A DNA stretch of 45,305 bases from an uncultured Aquimarina sp. (GCA_947500845.1 CANMTP010000024.1:1-45305), one strand, 5' to 3'; positions 1 through 7,948 are shown, counted from the first letter of the stretch. Numbers and translations are program-made. Notes: generated from the sequence alone by a model not told the origin.

Positions 1-43
1 TGTGCGTTTCATACCTAAAAATACAAACACAACAAATCTTATC

Positions 44-74
44 AAAAAAAGAAGCTGCCTTTTTAGACAGCCTC
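44..74 (-). terminator. Intrinsic terminator after the DUF3127 gene
   Basis: Read on the minus strand, a 10-bp stem (GAGGCTGTCT pairing with AGGCAGCTTC, two G-U pairs) with an AAAA loop is followed by a run of seven T. It lies downstream of the flavin reductase / DUF3127 pair and would end that transcript. Confidence 0.8.
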
Positions 75-137
75 TTTGCTTTACACTTCTATAATACTTC
101 GACAAGTTTAGTATAATATCTATAGTAACAGATTTAC

Positions 138-518
138 CTAAAATGGTAAATCATCATGTTCTTCTTCAGAGAAGTCTGTAGCCGGCTCAAAAGTATCTGC
201 AGGTGGGGTAGGTGGAATAGAACCTGAAGCAGGAGCTGCAGCTTGTAAATTCTCTATTCTCCATCCCTGAATCGAATTAAAATACTTAGTTTCTCCTTGC
301 GGATTTACCCATTCACGACCACGAAGATTTATACTAATCTTTACATCCTGACCAACCTGAAAATTATTTAGTAAATCACATTTGTCCTGAATAAACTCTA
401 CCATAATATGTTGCGGGTATTGCTCTTCTGTAGTTACTACGATCTCTCTCTTTCTAAAACCATTGCTGCCAAAGGTTTGCGTCTCACCTATCATTTTTAC
501 TTTACCTTGTACTTCCAT
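138..518 (-). CDS. DUF3127 family protein with SSB-like acidic tail
   Basis: A 126-residue protein matching the Bacteroidota DUF3127 family, small proteins thought to have an OB-like fold. Residues 1-92 form the conserved domain (MEVQGKVKMIGETQTFGSNG... WRIEN). It is followed by an Ala/Pro-rich linker and an acidic tail ending EEEHDDLPF. That tail nearly copies the C-terminus of the window's Ssb (EEDDLPF), the peptide by which SSB recruits partner proteins. The gene follows the flavin reductase gene by 13 bases on the same strand and ends before a strong terminator, so the two are probably co-transcribed. The function is unknown; a role in single-strand DNA metabolism is inferred from the tail and the predicted fold only. 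Confidence 0.85.
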   Translation of the reverse strand: MEVQGKVKMIGETQTFGSNGFRKREIVVTTEEQYPQHIMVEFIQDKCDLLNNFQVGQDVKISINLRGREWVNPQGETKYFNSIQGWRIENLQAAAPASGSIPPTPPADTFEPATDFSEEEHDDLPF

Positions 519-531
519 CTCTACTATATTG

Positions 532-1404
532 TTATTTTGCTGATAAAATATTCCACGCTGTATCTATATCGTTTTGATCTAAATATTGCTTTACAAATTT
601 ATGAATTTCTATTTGGTTAGCATGCTCTATTTTAACCTTTATATCATCTCGGTTATTAACAAATGTATGTGCATCTTCCTTAGTTGGAATACCTTCTACA
701 TTCGCCAGCTTACCCAAATCGTTACCTGTAAAAACTTTACTATTCTTAATATCTTTGGGTAACGAATCTACTCCTATCCCTATTGCACTTAGTGGTTTAG
801 GAACCTCAAACATACCTTTGTTGGCTCGAGTATACCAATTCCCTCCCATTCGCGCTACCTGATCTATTTTATGCTGATCAATTCTATCATTTTCATCAAG
901 AATTTCTTCATTAATATGCATTAACAATACTTCGCAAATAATCAGGTTTCCAGCACCTCCTTCTTCACCCATTGCCACAATTTCATTTACCTTACATTCG
1001 AACTGTACAGGAGATTCACCAACTCGAAAAGCATTGATCTTTTCTGAAGGCACCATAGTAAGCCCGGATTTTACAAATTCATTGACTCTGCCAGGATATT
1101 CAGTGCTGGATAAAGACATTTGCTGAACAATAGGGTAGTTTACTATATTAATCACTACTTCTTTGGTACTTTTTGCATTTTCTAACGTATGCTTAATAGT
1201 ATTGTCTCTCACTCTCCTGGCGGGAGAAAATATAAGAATGGGTGGATTTGCACTAAATACATTAAAAAAACTAAAAGGCGATAAATTAGGATTGCCATCT
1301 GCATCTATTGTACTGGCAAAAGCAATGGGTCTGGGCCCAACTGCACCTAACATAAGACCATGTAATTTTCCTGTAGAAACCGCTGAAGGATCGATTGTAA
1401 TCAT
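532..1404 (-). CDS. Flavin reductase family protein (FMN-binding split barrel)
   Basis: About 290 residues from the ATG at 1404. A TTG seven codons upstream is in frame, but MITIDPSAVSTGKLHG is the usual family beginning. The N-terminal part (GAVGPRPIAFAST, SPFSFFNVFSANPP) is the flavin-reductase-like split barrel that binds FMN. The C-terminal 100 residues are the longer tail seen in Bacteroidota members and contain RMGGNWYTRA. Substrate and partner oxygenase cannot be told from sequence. DUF3127 follows 13 bases downstream. A TAnnTTTG match at 1423-1430 lies just ahead of the ATG start, giving a very short leader. Confidence 0.87.
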   Translation of the reverse strand: MITIDPSAVSTGKLHGLMLGAVGPRPIAFASTIDADGNPNLSPFSFFNVFSANPPILIFSPARRVRDNTIKHTLENAKSTKEVVINIVNYPIVQQMSLSSTEYPGRVNEFVKSGLTMVPSEKINAFRVGESPVQFECKVNEIVAMGEEGGAGNLIICEVLLMHINEEILDENDRIDQHKIDQVARMGGNWYTRANKGMFEVPKPLSAIGIGVDSLPKDIKNSKVFTGNDLGKLANVEGIPTKEDAHTFVNNRDDIKVKIEHANQIEIHKFVKQYLDQNDIDTAWNILSAK

Positions 1405-1422
1405 AATTTGTTTTATATTGAA

Positions 1423-1430
1423 CAAAGATA
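1423..1430 (-). promoter_or_regulatory. Candidate -7 box for the flavin reductase operon
   Basis: TATCTTTG on the minus strand fits the Bacteroidota -7 consensus TAnnTTTG, 18 bases upstream of the ATG at 1404. I see no TTG at a suitable -33 spacing, so this rests on one element. Confidence 0.4.
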
Positions 1431-1538
1431 ATTAAACTTTGGTCGTTAAATTATTGTATAAACAAGTTTTGCATTCTATTTTGTAGACAATAAAATTGTT
1501 TAAAACCGTTATAATTAAGATTTAGTTAACATCTCTTT

Positions 1539-2726
1539 ATGAACTTCTCTGATGAGCGTAATTTTTCAAGCTATTTTATAATCGTTGCTGTTGTTGTTAT
1601 TACGGCTCTTGTTTTATGGAGTACTTCACTATTTTTACAACGACTTAAAGATGATGAACGCACCAAAATAGAAATATGGGCTCAATCTCAAAAAGCTCTG
1701 AACAGCGAACAATCTGATGATTATCTGGAATTGTCAATTTTAATTGGAGCAACAAATAGATCTATACCCATTATCATCACAGACTCTAACGGAGATTTTA
1801 TAAGAGATTCTATTGGAAAACCTGACTCCAGTTATTTCCAAAATTTATCAGAAACCTTAATTAATAATGAAAAAAGGCTTAAATCATATCTAAGCAAACT
1901 GAAATCAGAAAATAAACCTATAGAATTAAATCTAAGAGGCACCGTTCAATATATATACTATGGACACTCTGATATACTAAACAAATTAAAATATTATCCC
2001 ATTGCCATAGCATTAATTTTATTCTTACTAATAGGTGTAATTTATTTCTTTTTTACTACATCAAAAGCAAGTGAGCAAAATAAACTTTGGGCCGGTATGG
2101 CAAAAGAAACTGCTCATCAGATCGGGACCCCGTTATCCTCTTTGGTAGGATGGAACGAGATTCTAAAAGCAGAACATGTAAATCCTGAGTATATTACTGA
2201 AATAGAAAAAGATATTTCCAGGTTAAAGGTGATTACCGAGCGTTTTTCTAAAATTGGATCTATCCCCAATCTGGAGGAAGTTGATATAGTTGAAGAAACG
2301 AGAGACGCGTACACCTATCTGCAATCCAGAAGCTCAAAATTGATTAACTTTTCCCTTGATTTACCAGACAAACCTATTTATGTCTCCTTAAACTCTCAAC
2401 TATTTAGTTGGACTATAGAAAACCTTGTTAAAAATGCTATTGATGCCATGCGTGGAAAGGGAGACCTTAAAATTGGCCTTACCGATGATGCAAAGCGCGT
2501 ATTCATTTATATAAAGGACACCGGAAAGGGTTTGCCTAAAAGTAAGTTTACAAAAATTTTTGAACCCGGGTATACTTCTAAAAGTCGAGGATGGGGTCTC
2601 GGATTATCTTTAGCCAAAAGAATCATTGAAGAATATCACTTGGGGCGCATCAAAGTTCTACGTTCTGAAATAGATAAAGGGACTACTTTTCAGATCACAC
2701 TTCGTAAATCAGGGATCAAAGTGTAA
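1539..2726 (+). CDS. Membrane sensor histidine kinase (orphan)
   Basis: A 395-residue kinase. Membrane segments lie at about residues 12-33 and 152-172, flanking a periplasmic domain of about 115 residues with no recognised fold. The phosphoacceptor region is MAKETAHQIGTPLSSL with the histidine near residue 193. The C-terminal ATPase domain shows the N box (ENLVKNAIDAM), DTGKGLP, and the glycine-rich lid (GWGLGLSLAKRI). The sequence AHQIGTPLSSL is typical of a Bacteroidota kinase subgroup. No response regulator gene is adjacent, so the partner is unknown; the neighbours are unrelated metabolic genes. Confidence 0.9.
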   Translation: MNFSDERNFSSYFIIVAVVVITALVLWSTSLFLQRLKDDERTKIEIWAQSQKALNSEQSDDYLELSILIGATNRSIPIIITDSNGDFIRDSIGKPDSSYFQNLSETLINNEKRLKSYLSKLKSENKPIELNLRGTVQYIYYGHSDILNKLKYYPIAIALILFLLIGVIYFFFTTSKASEQNKLWAGMAKETAHQIGTPLSSLVGWNEILKAEHVNPEYITEIEKDISRLKVITERFSKIGSIPNLEEVDIVEETRDAYTYLQSRSSKLINFSLDLPDKPIYVSLNSQLFSWTIENLVKNAIDAMRGKGDLKIGLTDDAKRVFIYIKDTGKGLPKSKFTKIFEPGYTSKSRGWGLGLSLAKRIIEEYHLGRIKVLRSEIDKGTTFQITLRKSGIKV

Positions 2727-2811
2727 CCCTTTGTACCTGTTTTAATGCAAAATGATATAACAATATTTTCTTCAGTGCGTTATAAGTCATTGAGACACTA
2801 AATTAAATCCC

Positions 2812-3177
2812 GTGAAAACAGAATACATTGTCCTTAAAGAAACAACCCTTACCAATAATTGTCCTGAATGTTATTCGAATGACGGAATGGTACTTTCGTT
2901 CAAACAAGAAAAACAAAAATCAAAACTTTTAGTGAGAACCAAAAAAAATGTAATTGAAAGTATTGAATGTAATAAATGCGAAAACGCTATTTATCAGGGA
3001 CAGTGGACTATGGATATCGAACGAGTGTATAATTACCATAAAAAAACCATTACATCTAAACCCTCTTCTTTAAAATTTACCGGCTTATTTTATATATTAC
3101 TTTTCATAGTTCTTGCAATAGTTGGTATTGGATATATATATGCTTATCACCCCAATCTTTTAGGTCTAACTTCTTAA
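2812..3177 (+). CDS. Small zinc-ribbon-like membrane protein, function unknown
   Basis: A 121-residue protein. It must start at the GTG at 2812: an in-frame TGA lies 21 bases upstream and no ATG lies between. The N-terminal half carries two CxxC pairs (NCPECYSND near residue 17 and CNKCENA near residue 53), suggesting a zinc ribbon. The C-terminal half has one strong membrane helix (FTGLFYILLFIVLAIVGIGYIY) and a short tail. It resembles no family that I can name. It faces the convergent thioesterase gene, two bases away. Confidence 0.7.
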   Translation: MKTEYIVLKETTLTNNCPECYSNDGMVLSFKQEKQKSKLLVRTKKNVIESIECNKCENAIYQGQWTMDIERVYNYHKKTITSKPSSLKFTGLFYILLFIVLAIVGIGYIYAYHPNLLGLTS

Positions 3178-3178
3178 A

Positions 3179-3589
3179 TTAATATTTCTCCATTATTCGT
3201 CGTAGTTCTTTGGTGATTTTAAACGTTTTGTCAATATTAAAATCAAAACAAACGGCTACATCATGCCCTTCGGCGCAAAGAATACTCTCATCATTATAAA
3301 GCCTGTGATATAAACCAAAACTGGAGTTTTTTATAAACTCGACTTTAGTTTTGATAATAACGTTCCCCGGAAAAAATAAAGGATGCTTGAAATCACATTT
3401 GGTAGAAACCAACATCGGACCTTTTTTGGTCTCTTCATAAAGTTGAGACAACCCAGTTACCTCCCAAAACTGAACACGAGCACTTTGCATGTATTTCATG
3501 AAATTAACATTATTGACATGCATATACGTATCCATTTCACTCCAATCAATCCGAAGTGTCAAGGATAACTTAAAATTTGAATCCTGCAT
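3179..3589 (-). CDS. Acyl-CoA thioesterase, hotdog fold (YbgC/FadM-like)
   Basis: A 136-residue single hotdog domain. The N-terminal LRIDWSEMDTYMHVNNVNFMKYMQSARVQF is the 4HBT signature, in which an Asp or its equivalent and the following N/H residues form the active site. It probably hydrolyses fatty acyl-CoA or aromatic acyl-CoA; the substrate cannot be assigned. It lies three bases downstream of the HIT gene on the same strand, so the two are probably one operon. Confidence 0.88.
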   Translation of the reverse strand: MQDSNFKLSLTLRIDWSEMDTYMHVNNVNFMKYMQSARVQFWEVTGLSQLYEETKKGPMLVSTKCDFKHPLFFPGNVIIKTKVEFIKNSSFGLYHRLYNDESILCAEGHDVAVCFDFNIDKTFKITKELRRIMEKY

Positions 3590-3592
3590 ACC

Positions 3593-3982
3593 TTATAAAT
3601 TCGATTGAATTTCGGAGGCTAATTCTTCAAAAGTAGCACTTGTCATAAAAATTTTGTGCTCAAATGTCATTTCCTTCATCTGATTCAAAGGTATTAGGTG
3701 AACATGTACATGAGGCACTTCAAGCCCAACAACGGCAACACCAATACGTTTACATGATACTGTTTTTTTTAGTGCTTTGGCTACTTTACGTGAGAAACTC
3801 ATTAATCCTAGATACGTTTCCTCGTCAAGATCGAACAGTTTGTCTTCTTCCTTTTTAGGTATGCATAATGTGTGACCTTTTGCATTAGGGTGAATATCCA
3901 AAAAAGCATAGAAATTCTCATCTTCGGCAACTTTATAAGATGGAATTTCACCATTAATAATTTTAGTGAATAGGGTAGGCAT
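3593..3982 (-). CDS. HIT family nucleotide-binding protein
   Basis: A 129-residue histidine-triad protein. It begins MPTLFTKIINGEIPSYKVAED, the standard HIT start, and carries the catalytic triad HVHVHLIP near residue 96. Relatives cleave nucleoside phosphoramidates or dinucleoside polyphosphates (Hint/Fhit branch). It is the first gene of the pair with the thioesterase. The order greA, then HIT, reading leftward, is recurrent in Flavobacteriia as far as I recall. Confidence 0.92.
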   Translation of the reverse strand: MPTLFTKIINGEIPSYKVAEDENFYAFLDIHPNAKGHTLCIPKKEEDKLFDLDEETYLGLMSFSRKVAKALKKTVSCKRIGVAVVGLEVPHVHVHLIPLNQMKEMTFEHKIFMTSATFEELASEIQSNL

Positions 3983-4045
3983 TTATAAAATTTTAGTTGG
4001 ATTATTAAGTCGAAATATACTCTATTTATTCATAAGAAAACTAGA

Positions 4046-4082
4046 AAAAAGCCTTTTTTGAATTCAAAAAAGGCTTTTTTCT
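4046..4082. terminator. Bidirectional-looking terminator downstream of greA
   Basis: A near-perfect dyad: GAAAAAAGCCTTTTTT, then GAATTC, then AAAAAAGGCTTTTTTC. On the minus strand the stem ends in a T run and would stop greA transcripts about 115 bases after the stop codon. Confidence 0.75.
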
Positions 4083-4198
4083 TTACTCGCTGATTAAGAT
4101 TTAAATGCTCCTTGGCTTGCTGCGAAATCAAAATTAATTTCCAACCCGTGCCTCTTGGGCTTGCCCCCGGGATAGCTTACTCGGTAAGATTATTCTAT
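4083..4198. repeat. Non-coding element with near-direct repeat ends
   Basis: About 115 bases between the greA stop and its terminator, without an ORF. The two ends resemble each other: TTTACTCGCTGATTAAGATT at 4082 onward and CTTACTCGGTAAGATT near 4176. The interior has a GC-rich dyad around TCTTGGGCTTGCCCCCGGGA. It could be an extended 3' UTR structure or a short mobile repeat; I cannot tell which. Confidence 0.35.
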
Positions 4199-4675
4199 TC
4201 ATTCTCTTGTAATTTCTACAACATCAAACTTCATGATCCCGTTTGGCACCTCTATTTCTGCTACTTCACCCACGCTCTTTCCTAAAAGTCCTTTGCCAAT
4301 AGGTGAATCTACTGAAATTTTTCCCGATTTGAGATCTGCTTCACTTTGTGCCACCAACTTGTAAGTCATTTCTGCCCCATTGGTCTGGTTTTTAATCTTT
4401 ACTGTTGAATGAATCAAAACTTTTGAAGTATCTAATTGAGATTCATCAATCAAACGTGCACCAGATAATGTCTCTTCTAATTTAGAAATTCTCATTTCTA
4501 GCAATCCCTGGGCTTCTTTTGCTGCATCATACTCAGCATTTTCACTTAAATCTCCTTTGTCTCTTGCTTCAGCAATTGCTTGAGATGCCTTTGGGCGTTC
4601 TATATCTTTAAGATGATTTAATTCGTCTCTTAATTTTTTTAGCCCCTCTGCAGTGTAATAAGATACTTTGCTCAT
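4199..4675 (-). CDS. greA: Transcription elongation factor GreA
   Basis: A 158-residue protein from the ATG at 4675; the open frame runs further upstream but the extension has no GreA homology and contains the promoter. The N-terminal coiled coil (YYTAEGLKKLRDELNHLKDIERPKASQAIAEARDKGDLSENAEYDAAKEAQ) carries the tip acidic residues of GDLSENAEYD. The C-terminal FKBP-like domain ends SPIGKGLLGKSVGEVAEIEVPNGIMKFDVVEI. GreA enters the RNA polymerase secondary channel and stimulates transcript cleavage in backtracked complexes. Its leader holds a terminator-like hairpin just after the promoter, described separately. Confidence 0.97.
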   Translation of the reverse strand: MSKVSYYTAEGLKKLRDELNHLKDIERPKASQAIAEARDKGDLSENAEYDAAKEAQGLLEMRISKLEETLSGARLIDESQLDTSKVLIHSTVKIKNQTNGAEMTYKLVAQSEADLKSGKISVDSPIGKGLLGKSVGEVAEIEVPNGIMKFDVVEITRE

Positions 4676-4701
4676 AACTTCATCGTTTATATAAATACAA
4701 A

Positions 4702-4723
4702 AAATCCCATAGGTATGGGATTT
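4702..4723 (-). promoter_or_regulatory. Terminator-like hairpin in the greA leader
   Basis: On the minus strand AAATCCCATA, CC, TATGGGATTT is followed by more T (GGGATTTTTTG), resembling an intrinsic terminator. It begins about where the predicted transcript would start and ends about 25 bases before the greA ATG. In E. coli the greA leader also terminates early and yields the small RNA GraL; whether this hairpin acts so is inference. Confidence 0.55.
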
Positions 4724-4729
4724 GTTATT

Positions 4730-4763
4730 CAAAGATAACAAAAATTTTACTGAAGAATACAAA
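4730..4763 (-). promoter_or_regulatory. greA promoter
   Basis: Minus-strand TTTG at 4763-4760, 22 bases, then TATCTTTG at 4737-4730, matching the Bacteroidota TTTG / TAnnTTTG pattern. Transcription should begin near 4724, at the base of the leader hairpin. Confidence 0.6.
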
Positions 4764-4795
4764 TTTACGTAATTTGGCAAAACAATAATAGTGTT

Positions 4796-5233
4796 ATGAA
4801 GAAGATCCTTTTTTTGATATGTCTCATGTTAATTTTATCATGTAGTGGCGATGATGGCGATAGAAATCCTTTTTTGCCTAATATCTCCATTAATTTTCAA
4901 ATTAATCTTAATCTACCACAATATGTTAATCTTAGAGTACCCGGAGGTATTTTTGTAGATCGTACCGCTGGAAGAGGAATTAAAGGAGTCATCATTTACA
5001 ATCAAAATGATCAACAATTTTTTGCTTATGAGTTAAGTGATCCAAATGTAGATCCAAATCTTGAATGCTCTACACTTTCAGGGACAGGAACACGATTTTC
5101 TTCAACTTGCGACGGAAAAGAGAATATTTATGATGTTGCTGCATTTGGCCAACAAATTAAAGGAGAAGGCGGGTTTCCTTTATTAGGTTATAGAGCTGTT
5201 AAAGAAGGAAACACCGTTTTCGTTTCTAACTAA
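4796..5233 (+). CDS. Lipoprotein with degenerate Rieske-like fold
   Basis: A 145-residue lipoprotein: signal MKKILFLICLMLILSC with a lipobox LILSC, followed by SGDDGD, a typical exposed-lipoprotein tail in this phylum. The mature part (LPQYVNLRVPGGIFVDRTAG, IIYNQNDQQFFAYELSDP, GGFPLLGYRAVKEGNTVFVSN) follows the order of a Rieske ferredoxin domain. The CxH...CxxH ligand pairs are missing; only isolated Cys remain (LECSTL, STCDGK). The Rieske comparison is from recall of similar flavobacterial proteins and is unproven. It is divergent from greA and convergent with thiH. Confidence 0.72.
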   Translation: MKKILFLICLMLILSCSGDDGDRNPFLPNISINFQINLNLPQYVNLRVPGGIFVDRTAGRGIKGVIIYNQNDQQFFAYELSDPNVDPNLECSTLSGTGTRFSSTCDGKENIYDVAAFGQQIKGEGGFPLLGYRAVKEGNTVFVSN

Positions 5234-5247
5234 TTTTCTTTAGGATT

Positions 5248-6360
5248 TTATTGCCAGTTATTGGCCCAGTCCTTCCAAACAACGGCTAAACCTTTTCGCT
5301 GTAACATTTTTACTACCTCTTCAGTTGATCGTTCGTCTGATATTTCGAATTGCTTTAAGGACTGTGGTTCTATTACGTATCCTCCTGGATTTGTTTTTGA
5401 CTCAGCACTTATTGATGTAATTCCGAGATTTACAGCATTTTCCCTAAAAACCCCACTCTCTCGGGTGGACATTGACAATTCTACATCTTCGTCGAGCAAC
5501 CTAAACGCACAGATAAGTTGTACTAAATCTGAGTCTGTCATTTCTACTTTTGGTTCTAAACCACCACTATGAGGTCGCAATCTTGGAAAAGATATTGAAT
5601 ATTTAGTTTTCCAGTATGTTTTCTTCAAGTACTGTAAATGTAATGCTGTAAAAAAACTATCAGCTCTCCAGTCTTCTAATCCCAACAAAGCTCCCAAACC
5701 TATTTTATGAATTCCTACGCGACCTAATCGATCTGGAGTTTCTAATCGATAATAGAAATTCGACTTTTTACCTTTTGGATGATGTTTTTTGTATTCCTGC
5801 CTGTGATAAGTTTCTTGATACACTAATACAGCATACAACCCGTTATGTATCAAAAGTTCATAATCATCTTGATTCATTGGCTGCACCTCTATGGTAATGT
5901 TTGCAAATTTTGATTGTATAAGTTGTATTGCATTTTTAATGTAGTCCACTCCGACCATTCTATTAGCTTCTCCGGTAACCAAAAGAATATGATCAAAGCC
6001 TTTCGATTTTAAGAAATCAACCTCAATAAGAATCTCTTTATCTGTCAACGTCCTTCTGGGAATCTTATTTGTTATACTAAATCCGCAGTACGTGCAAATA
6101 TTTTGGCACTCATTACTCAAATACATAGGTGTGTACATCTGTATTGTATTGCCAAAGCGTTGTTTAGTCATACGGCTACTCATCTGAGCCATATTTTCTA
6201 AATAGGGTTTTGCAGCTGGGGAAATTAAAGCTTTGAAATCCTCAAGATCTCTTTTGGTTTTGGACAAAGCATTAATAACATCGTTTTCAGTCTTGGAAAA
6301 AATACTAGAAAGTGTATTGTTCCAATCGTATTGTTCAAATATATTTTTGAAGGTATCCAT
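5248..6360 (-). CDS. thiH: 2-iminoacetate synthase ThiH (radical SAM)
   Basis: A 370-residue radical SAM enzyme. The cluster motif is CQNICTYC (CxxxCxxC) near residue 85, and the HPKGKKSNFYYRLETPDR and KIGLGALLGLEDWRAD segments are characteristic of ThiH. It cleaves tyrosine with S-adenosylmethionine to give dehydroglycine (2-iminoacetate) and p-cresol; dehydroglycine is used by ThiG to build the thiazole ring. It is the last gene of the thi operon, separated from thiG by 114 bases that hold REP-like dyads. Use of ThiH rather than the oxidase ThiO is usual for Bacteroidota. Confidence 0.95.
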   Translation of the reverse strand: MDTFKNIFEQYDWNNTLSSIFSKTENDVINALSKTKRDLEDFKALISPAAKPYLENMAQMSSRMTKQRFGNTIQMYTPMYLSNECQNICTYCGFSITNKIPRRTLTDKEILIEVDFLKSKGFDHILLVTGEANRMVGVDYIKNAIQLIQSKFANITIEVQPMNQDDYELLIHNGLYAVLVYQETYHRQEYKKHHPKGKKSNFYYRLETPDRLGRVGIHKIGLGALLGLEDWRADSFFTALHLQYLKKTYWKTKYSISFPRLRPHSGGLEPKVEMTDSDLVQLICAFRLLDEDVELSMSTRESGVFRENAVNLGITSISAESKTNPGGYVIEPQSLKQFEISDERSTEEVVKMLQRKGLAVVWKDWANNWQ

Positions 6361-6375
6361 TCTTCTATCTATTTT

Positions 6376-6466
6376 GAGTTTCCTCTCCTTGGGGAGAGGA
6401 TTAAAGTGAGGAGATTTAATTTAACACCCTCATCCTAACCTTCTCCCTCGAGGGAGAAGGAACTTA
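6376..6466. repeat. REP-like double hairpin between thiG and thiH
   Basis: Two G/C-rich dyads lie in an otherwise AT-rich spacer: CCTCTCCTTGGGGAGAGG, and CCTTCTCCCTCGAGGGAGAAGG near 6440-6461. Similar CTCCCT/AGGGAG dyads occur ahead of the lanthipeptide precursors at 44184-44232, which suggests a dispersed palindromic repeat rather than a specific terminator. Confidence 0.55.
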
Positions 6467-6474
6467 ATTCCATA

Positions 6475-7251
6475 TTATATTTCTTCACCCAAAAACGATG
6501 TTAAGGGACTACTTGCCTCTGCATATTGCTGTATCGGTGCTAACTTTGCATTATACGCTATACGACCTGCCTCTACTGCCAATCTAAATGCTTTGGCCAT
6601 ATTGATCGGCTGCTGAGATACTGCAATAGCAGTGTTAACCAATACAGCATCTGCCCCTATCTCCATGGCAAAAGCTGCATGTGACGGACTCCCGATTCCT
6701 GCATCAATAATTACAGGTATATTGCTTTGATCAATAATGATTTCTAAAAACTCCAAAGTTTTTAATCCCTTATTGCTACCTATTGGCGCACCCAATGGCA
6801 TTACACATTGTGCGCCAACTTCTTCTAAGCGTTTACACAAAACCGGATCGGCATGAATATAAGGCATGACGGTAAATCCAAGTTTCACGAGTTCCTCAGC
6901 TGCTTTTAAAGTTTCGATGGGATCGGGTAATAGGTATTTGGGATCTGGATGAATTTCTAGTTTTATCCAATTCGTCTCAAGCGCTTCACGAGCTAATTGC
7001 GCTGCAAAAACTGCCTCTTTTGCATTACGAACTCCTGAGGTATTGGGCAATAAATTAATTCTTGGATGATCTAAATGACTTACAATATCATCTTTTTCGC
7101 TGTTTACATCTACTCGTTTTAATGCAACAGTAATTAATTCACTTCCTGAAGCTAACAAAGCATCTCTCATAATTTGAGAAGAACTAAATTTTCCTGTCCC
7201 AGTAAATAACCGGGATGAGAACTCTTTATCTGCGATTTTAAGTTTATCCAT
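6475..7251 (-). CDS. thiG: Thiazole synthase ThiG
   Basis: A 258-residue TIM-barrel protein. It joins deoxyxylulose 5-phosphate, the ThiS thiocarboxylate and dehydroglycine into the thiamine thiazole phosphate. Family landmarks are FSSRLFTGTGKF, NWIKLEIHPDPKYLLPDP (the strand expected to carry the Schiff-base lysine), PLGAPIGSNKGL and DAGIGSPSHAAFAMEIGADAVLVNTAI with the phosphate-binding glycines. It overlaps the end of thiE by eight bases, pointing to coupled translation. Confidence 0.97.
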   Translation of the reverse strand: MDKLKIADKEFSSRLFTGTGKFSSSQIMRDALLASGSELITVALKRVDVNSEKDDIVSHLDHPRINLLPNTSGVRNAKEAVFAAQLAREALETNWIKLEIHPDPKYLLPDPIETLKAAEELVKLGFTVMPYIHADPVLCKRLEEVGAQCVMPLGAPIGSNKGLKTLEFLEIIIDQSNIPVIIDAGIGSPSHAAFAMEIGADAVLVNTAIAVSQQPINMAKAFRLAVEAGRIAYNAKLAPIQQYAEASSPLTSFLGEEI

Positions 7252-7936
7252 TAGCTTGTGTAATAAGCGTTTTTATATTATTTATATTTTGATTTAACTC
7301 TTTTTGACCGGTTAAGATTTTTGAGACCGCAATTCCAGAAACTCCTGTTTTCATAAGATCCTCAATATCTTGTTCAATAATACCTCCTATTGCTATAATG
7401 GGCACTTTTACATTTTGGTTTTTAAGTTTATAAAGAATGTTTCTATAGCCCCGTAATCCTAATATTGGTTCAAGTTTCTTTTTGGTAGTAGTGTATTTAA
7501 AAGGTCCCAATCCTATATAATCTACCCCAGATTCGAGATGCTGCATGCAGTCTTCAATAGTGTTAGCCGTACCGCCAATAATAAAACTATCTCCCAAAAT
7601 CTTTCTTGCTTCAGAGATACTGGTGTCCTTCAACCCTAAATGAACACCATCGGCCAGGGTTGCTTTTGCTATAGCCACACTATCATTAATAATCATGATC
7701 GCTTCATATTGATCGCAGATATTCCGGCATTCTAAAGCTGTATTTAAATAAGTAACGGTATCAACATCCTTGAGACGTAACTGTATCCACTTACCACCAG
7801 CTTTACAAACTTTTTGGATGTTCTGTATGTGATCCTGAGGAGTTTTTCCTTGTGATATATACTGTAGAGAAACTTCTTTTAGTCTGTCCCAAATAGGAAA
7901 GATAATTTTATTTTCTATATTTTCTGATTTTATCAT
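7244..7936 (-). CDS. thiE: Thiamine phosphate synthase ThiE
   Basis: A 230-residue TIM-barrel enzyme that couples hydroxymethylpyrimidine diphosphate with thiazole phosphate. The QYISQGKTPQDH start, KWIQLRLKD, IINDSVAIAKATLADGVHLGLKD, IGGTANTIEDC, DYIGLGPFKYTTTKK and PIIAIGGI segments are the ThiE active-site strands in order. About 25 residues precede the usual beginning (LQYISQG), so a later start is possible. This is the complete, canonical ThiE of the operon; the TenI-like protein at 8735-9334 is a diverged paralogue. Confidence 0.94.
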   Translation of the reverse strand: MIKSENIENKIIFPIWDRLKEVSLQYISQGKTPQDHIQNIQKVCKAGGKWIQLRLKDVDTVTYLNTALECRNICDQYEAIMIINDSVAIAKATLADGVHLGLKDTSISEARKILGDSFIIGGTANTIEDCMQHLESGVDYIGLGPFKYTTTKKKLEPILGLRGYRNILYKLKNQNVKVPIIAIGGIIEQDIEDLMKTGVSGIAVSKILTGQKELNQNINNIKTLITQANG

Positions 7937-7948
7937 TCTTTGATACTC

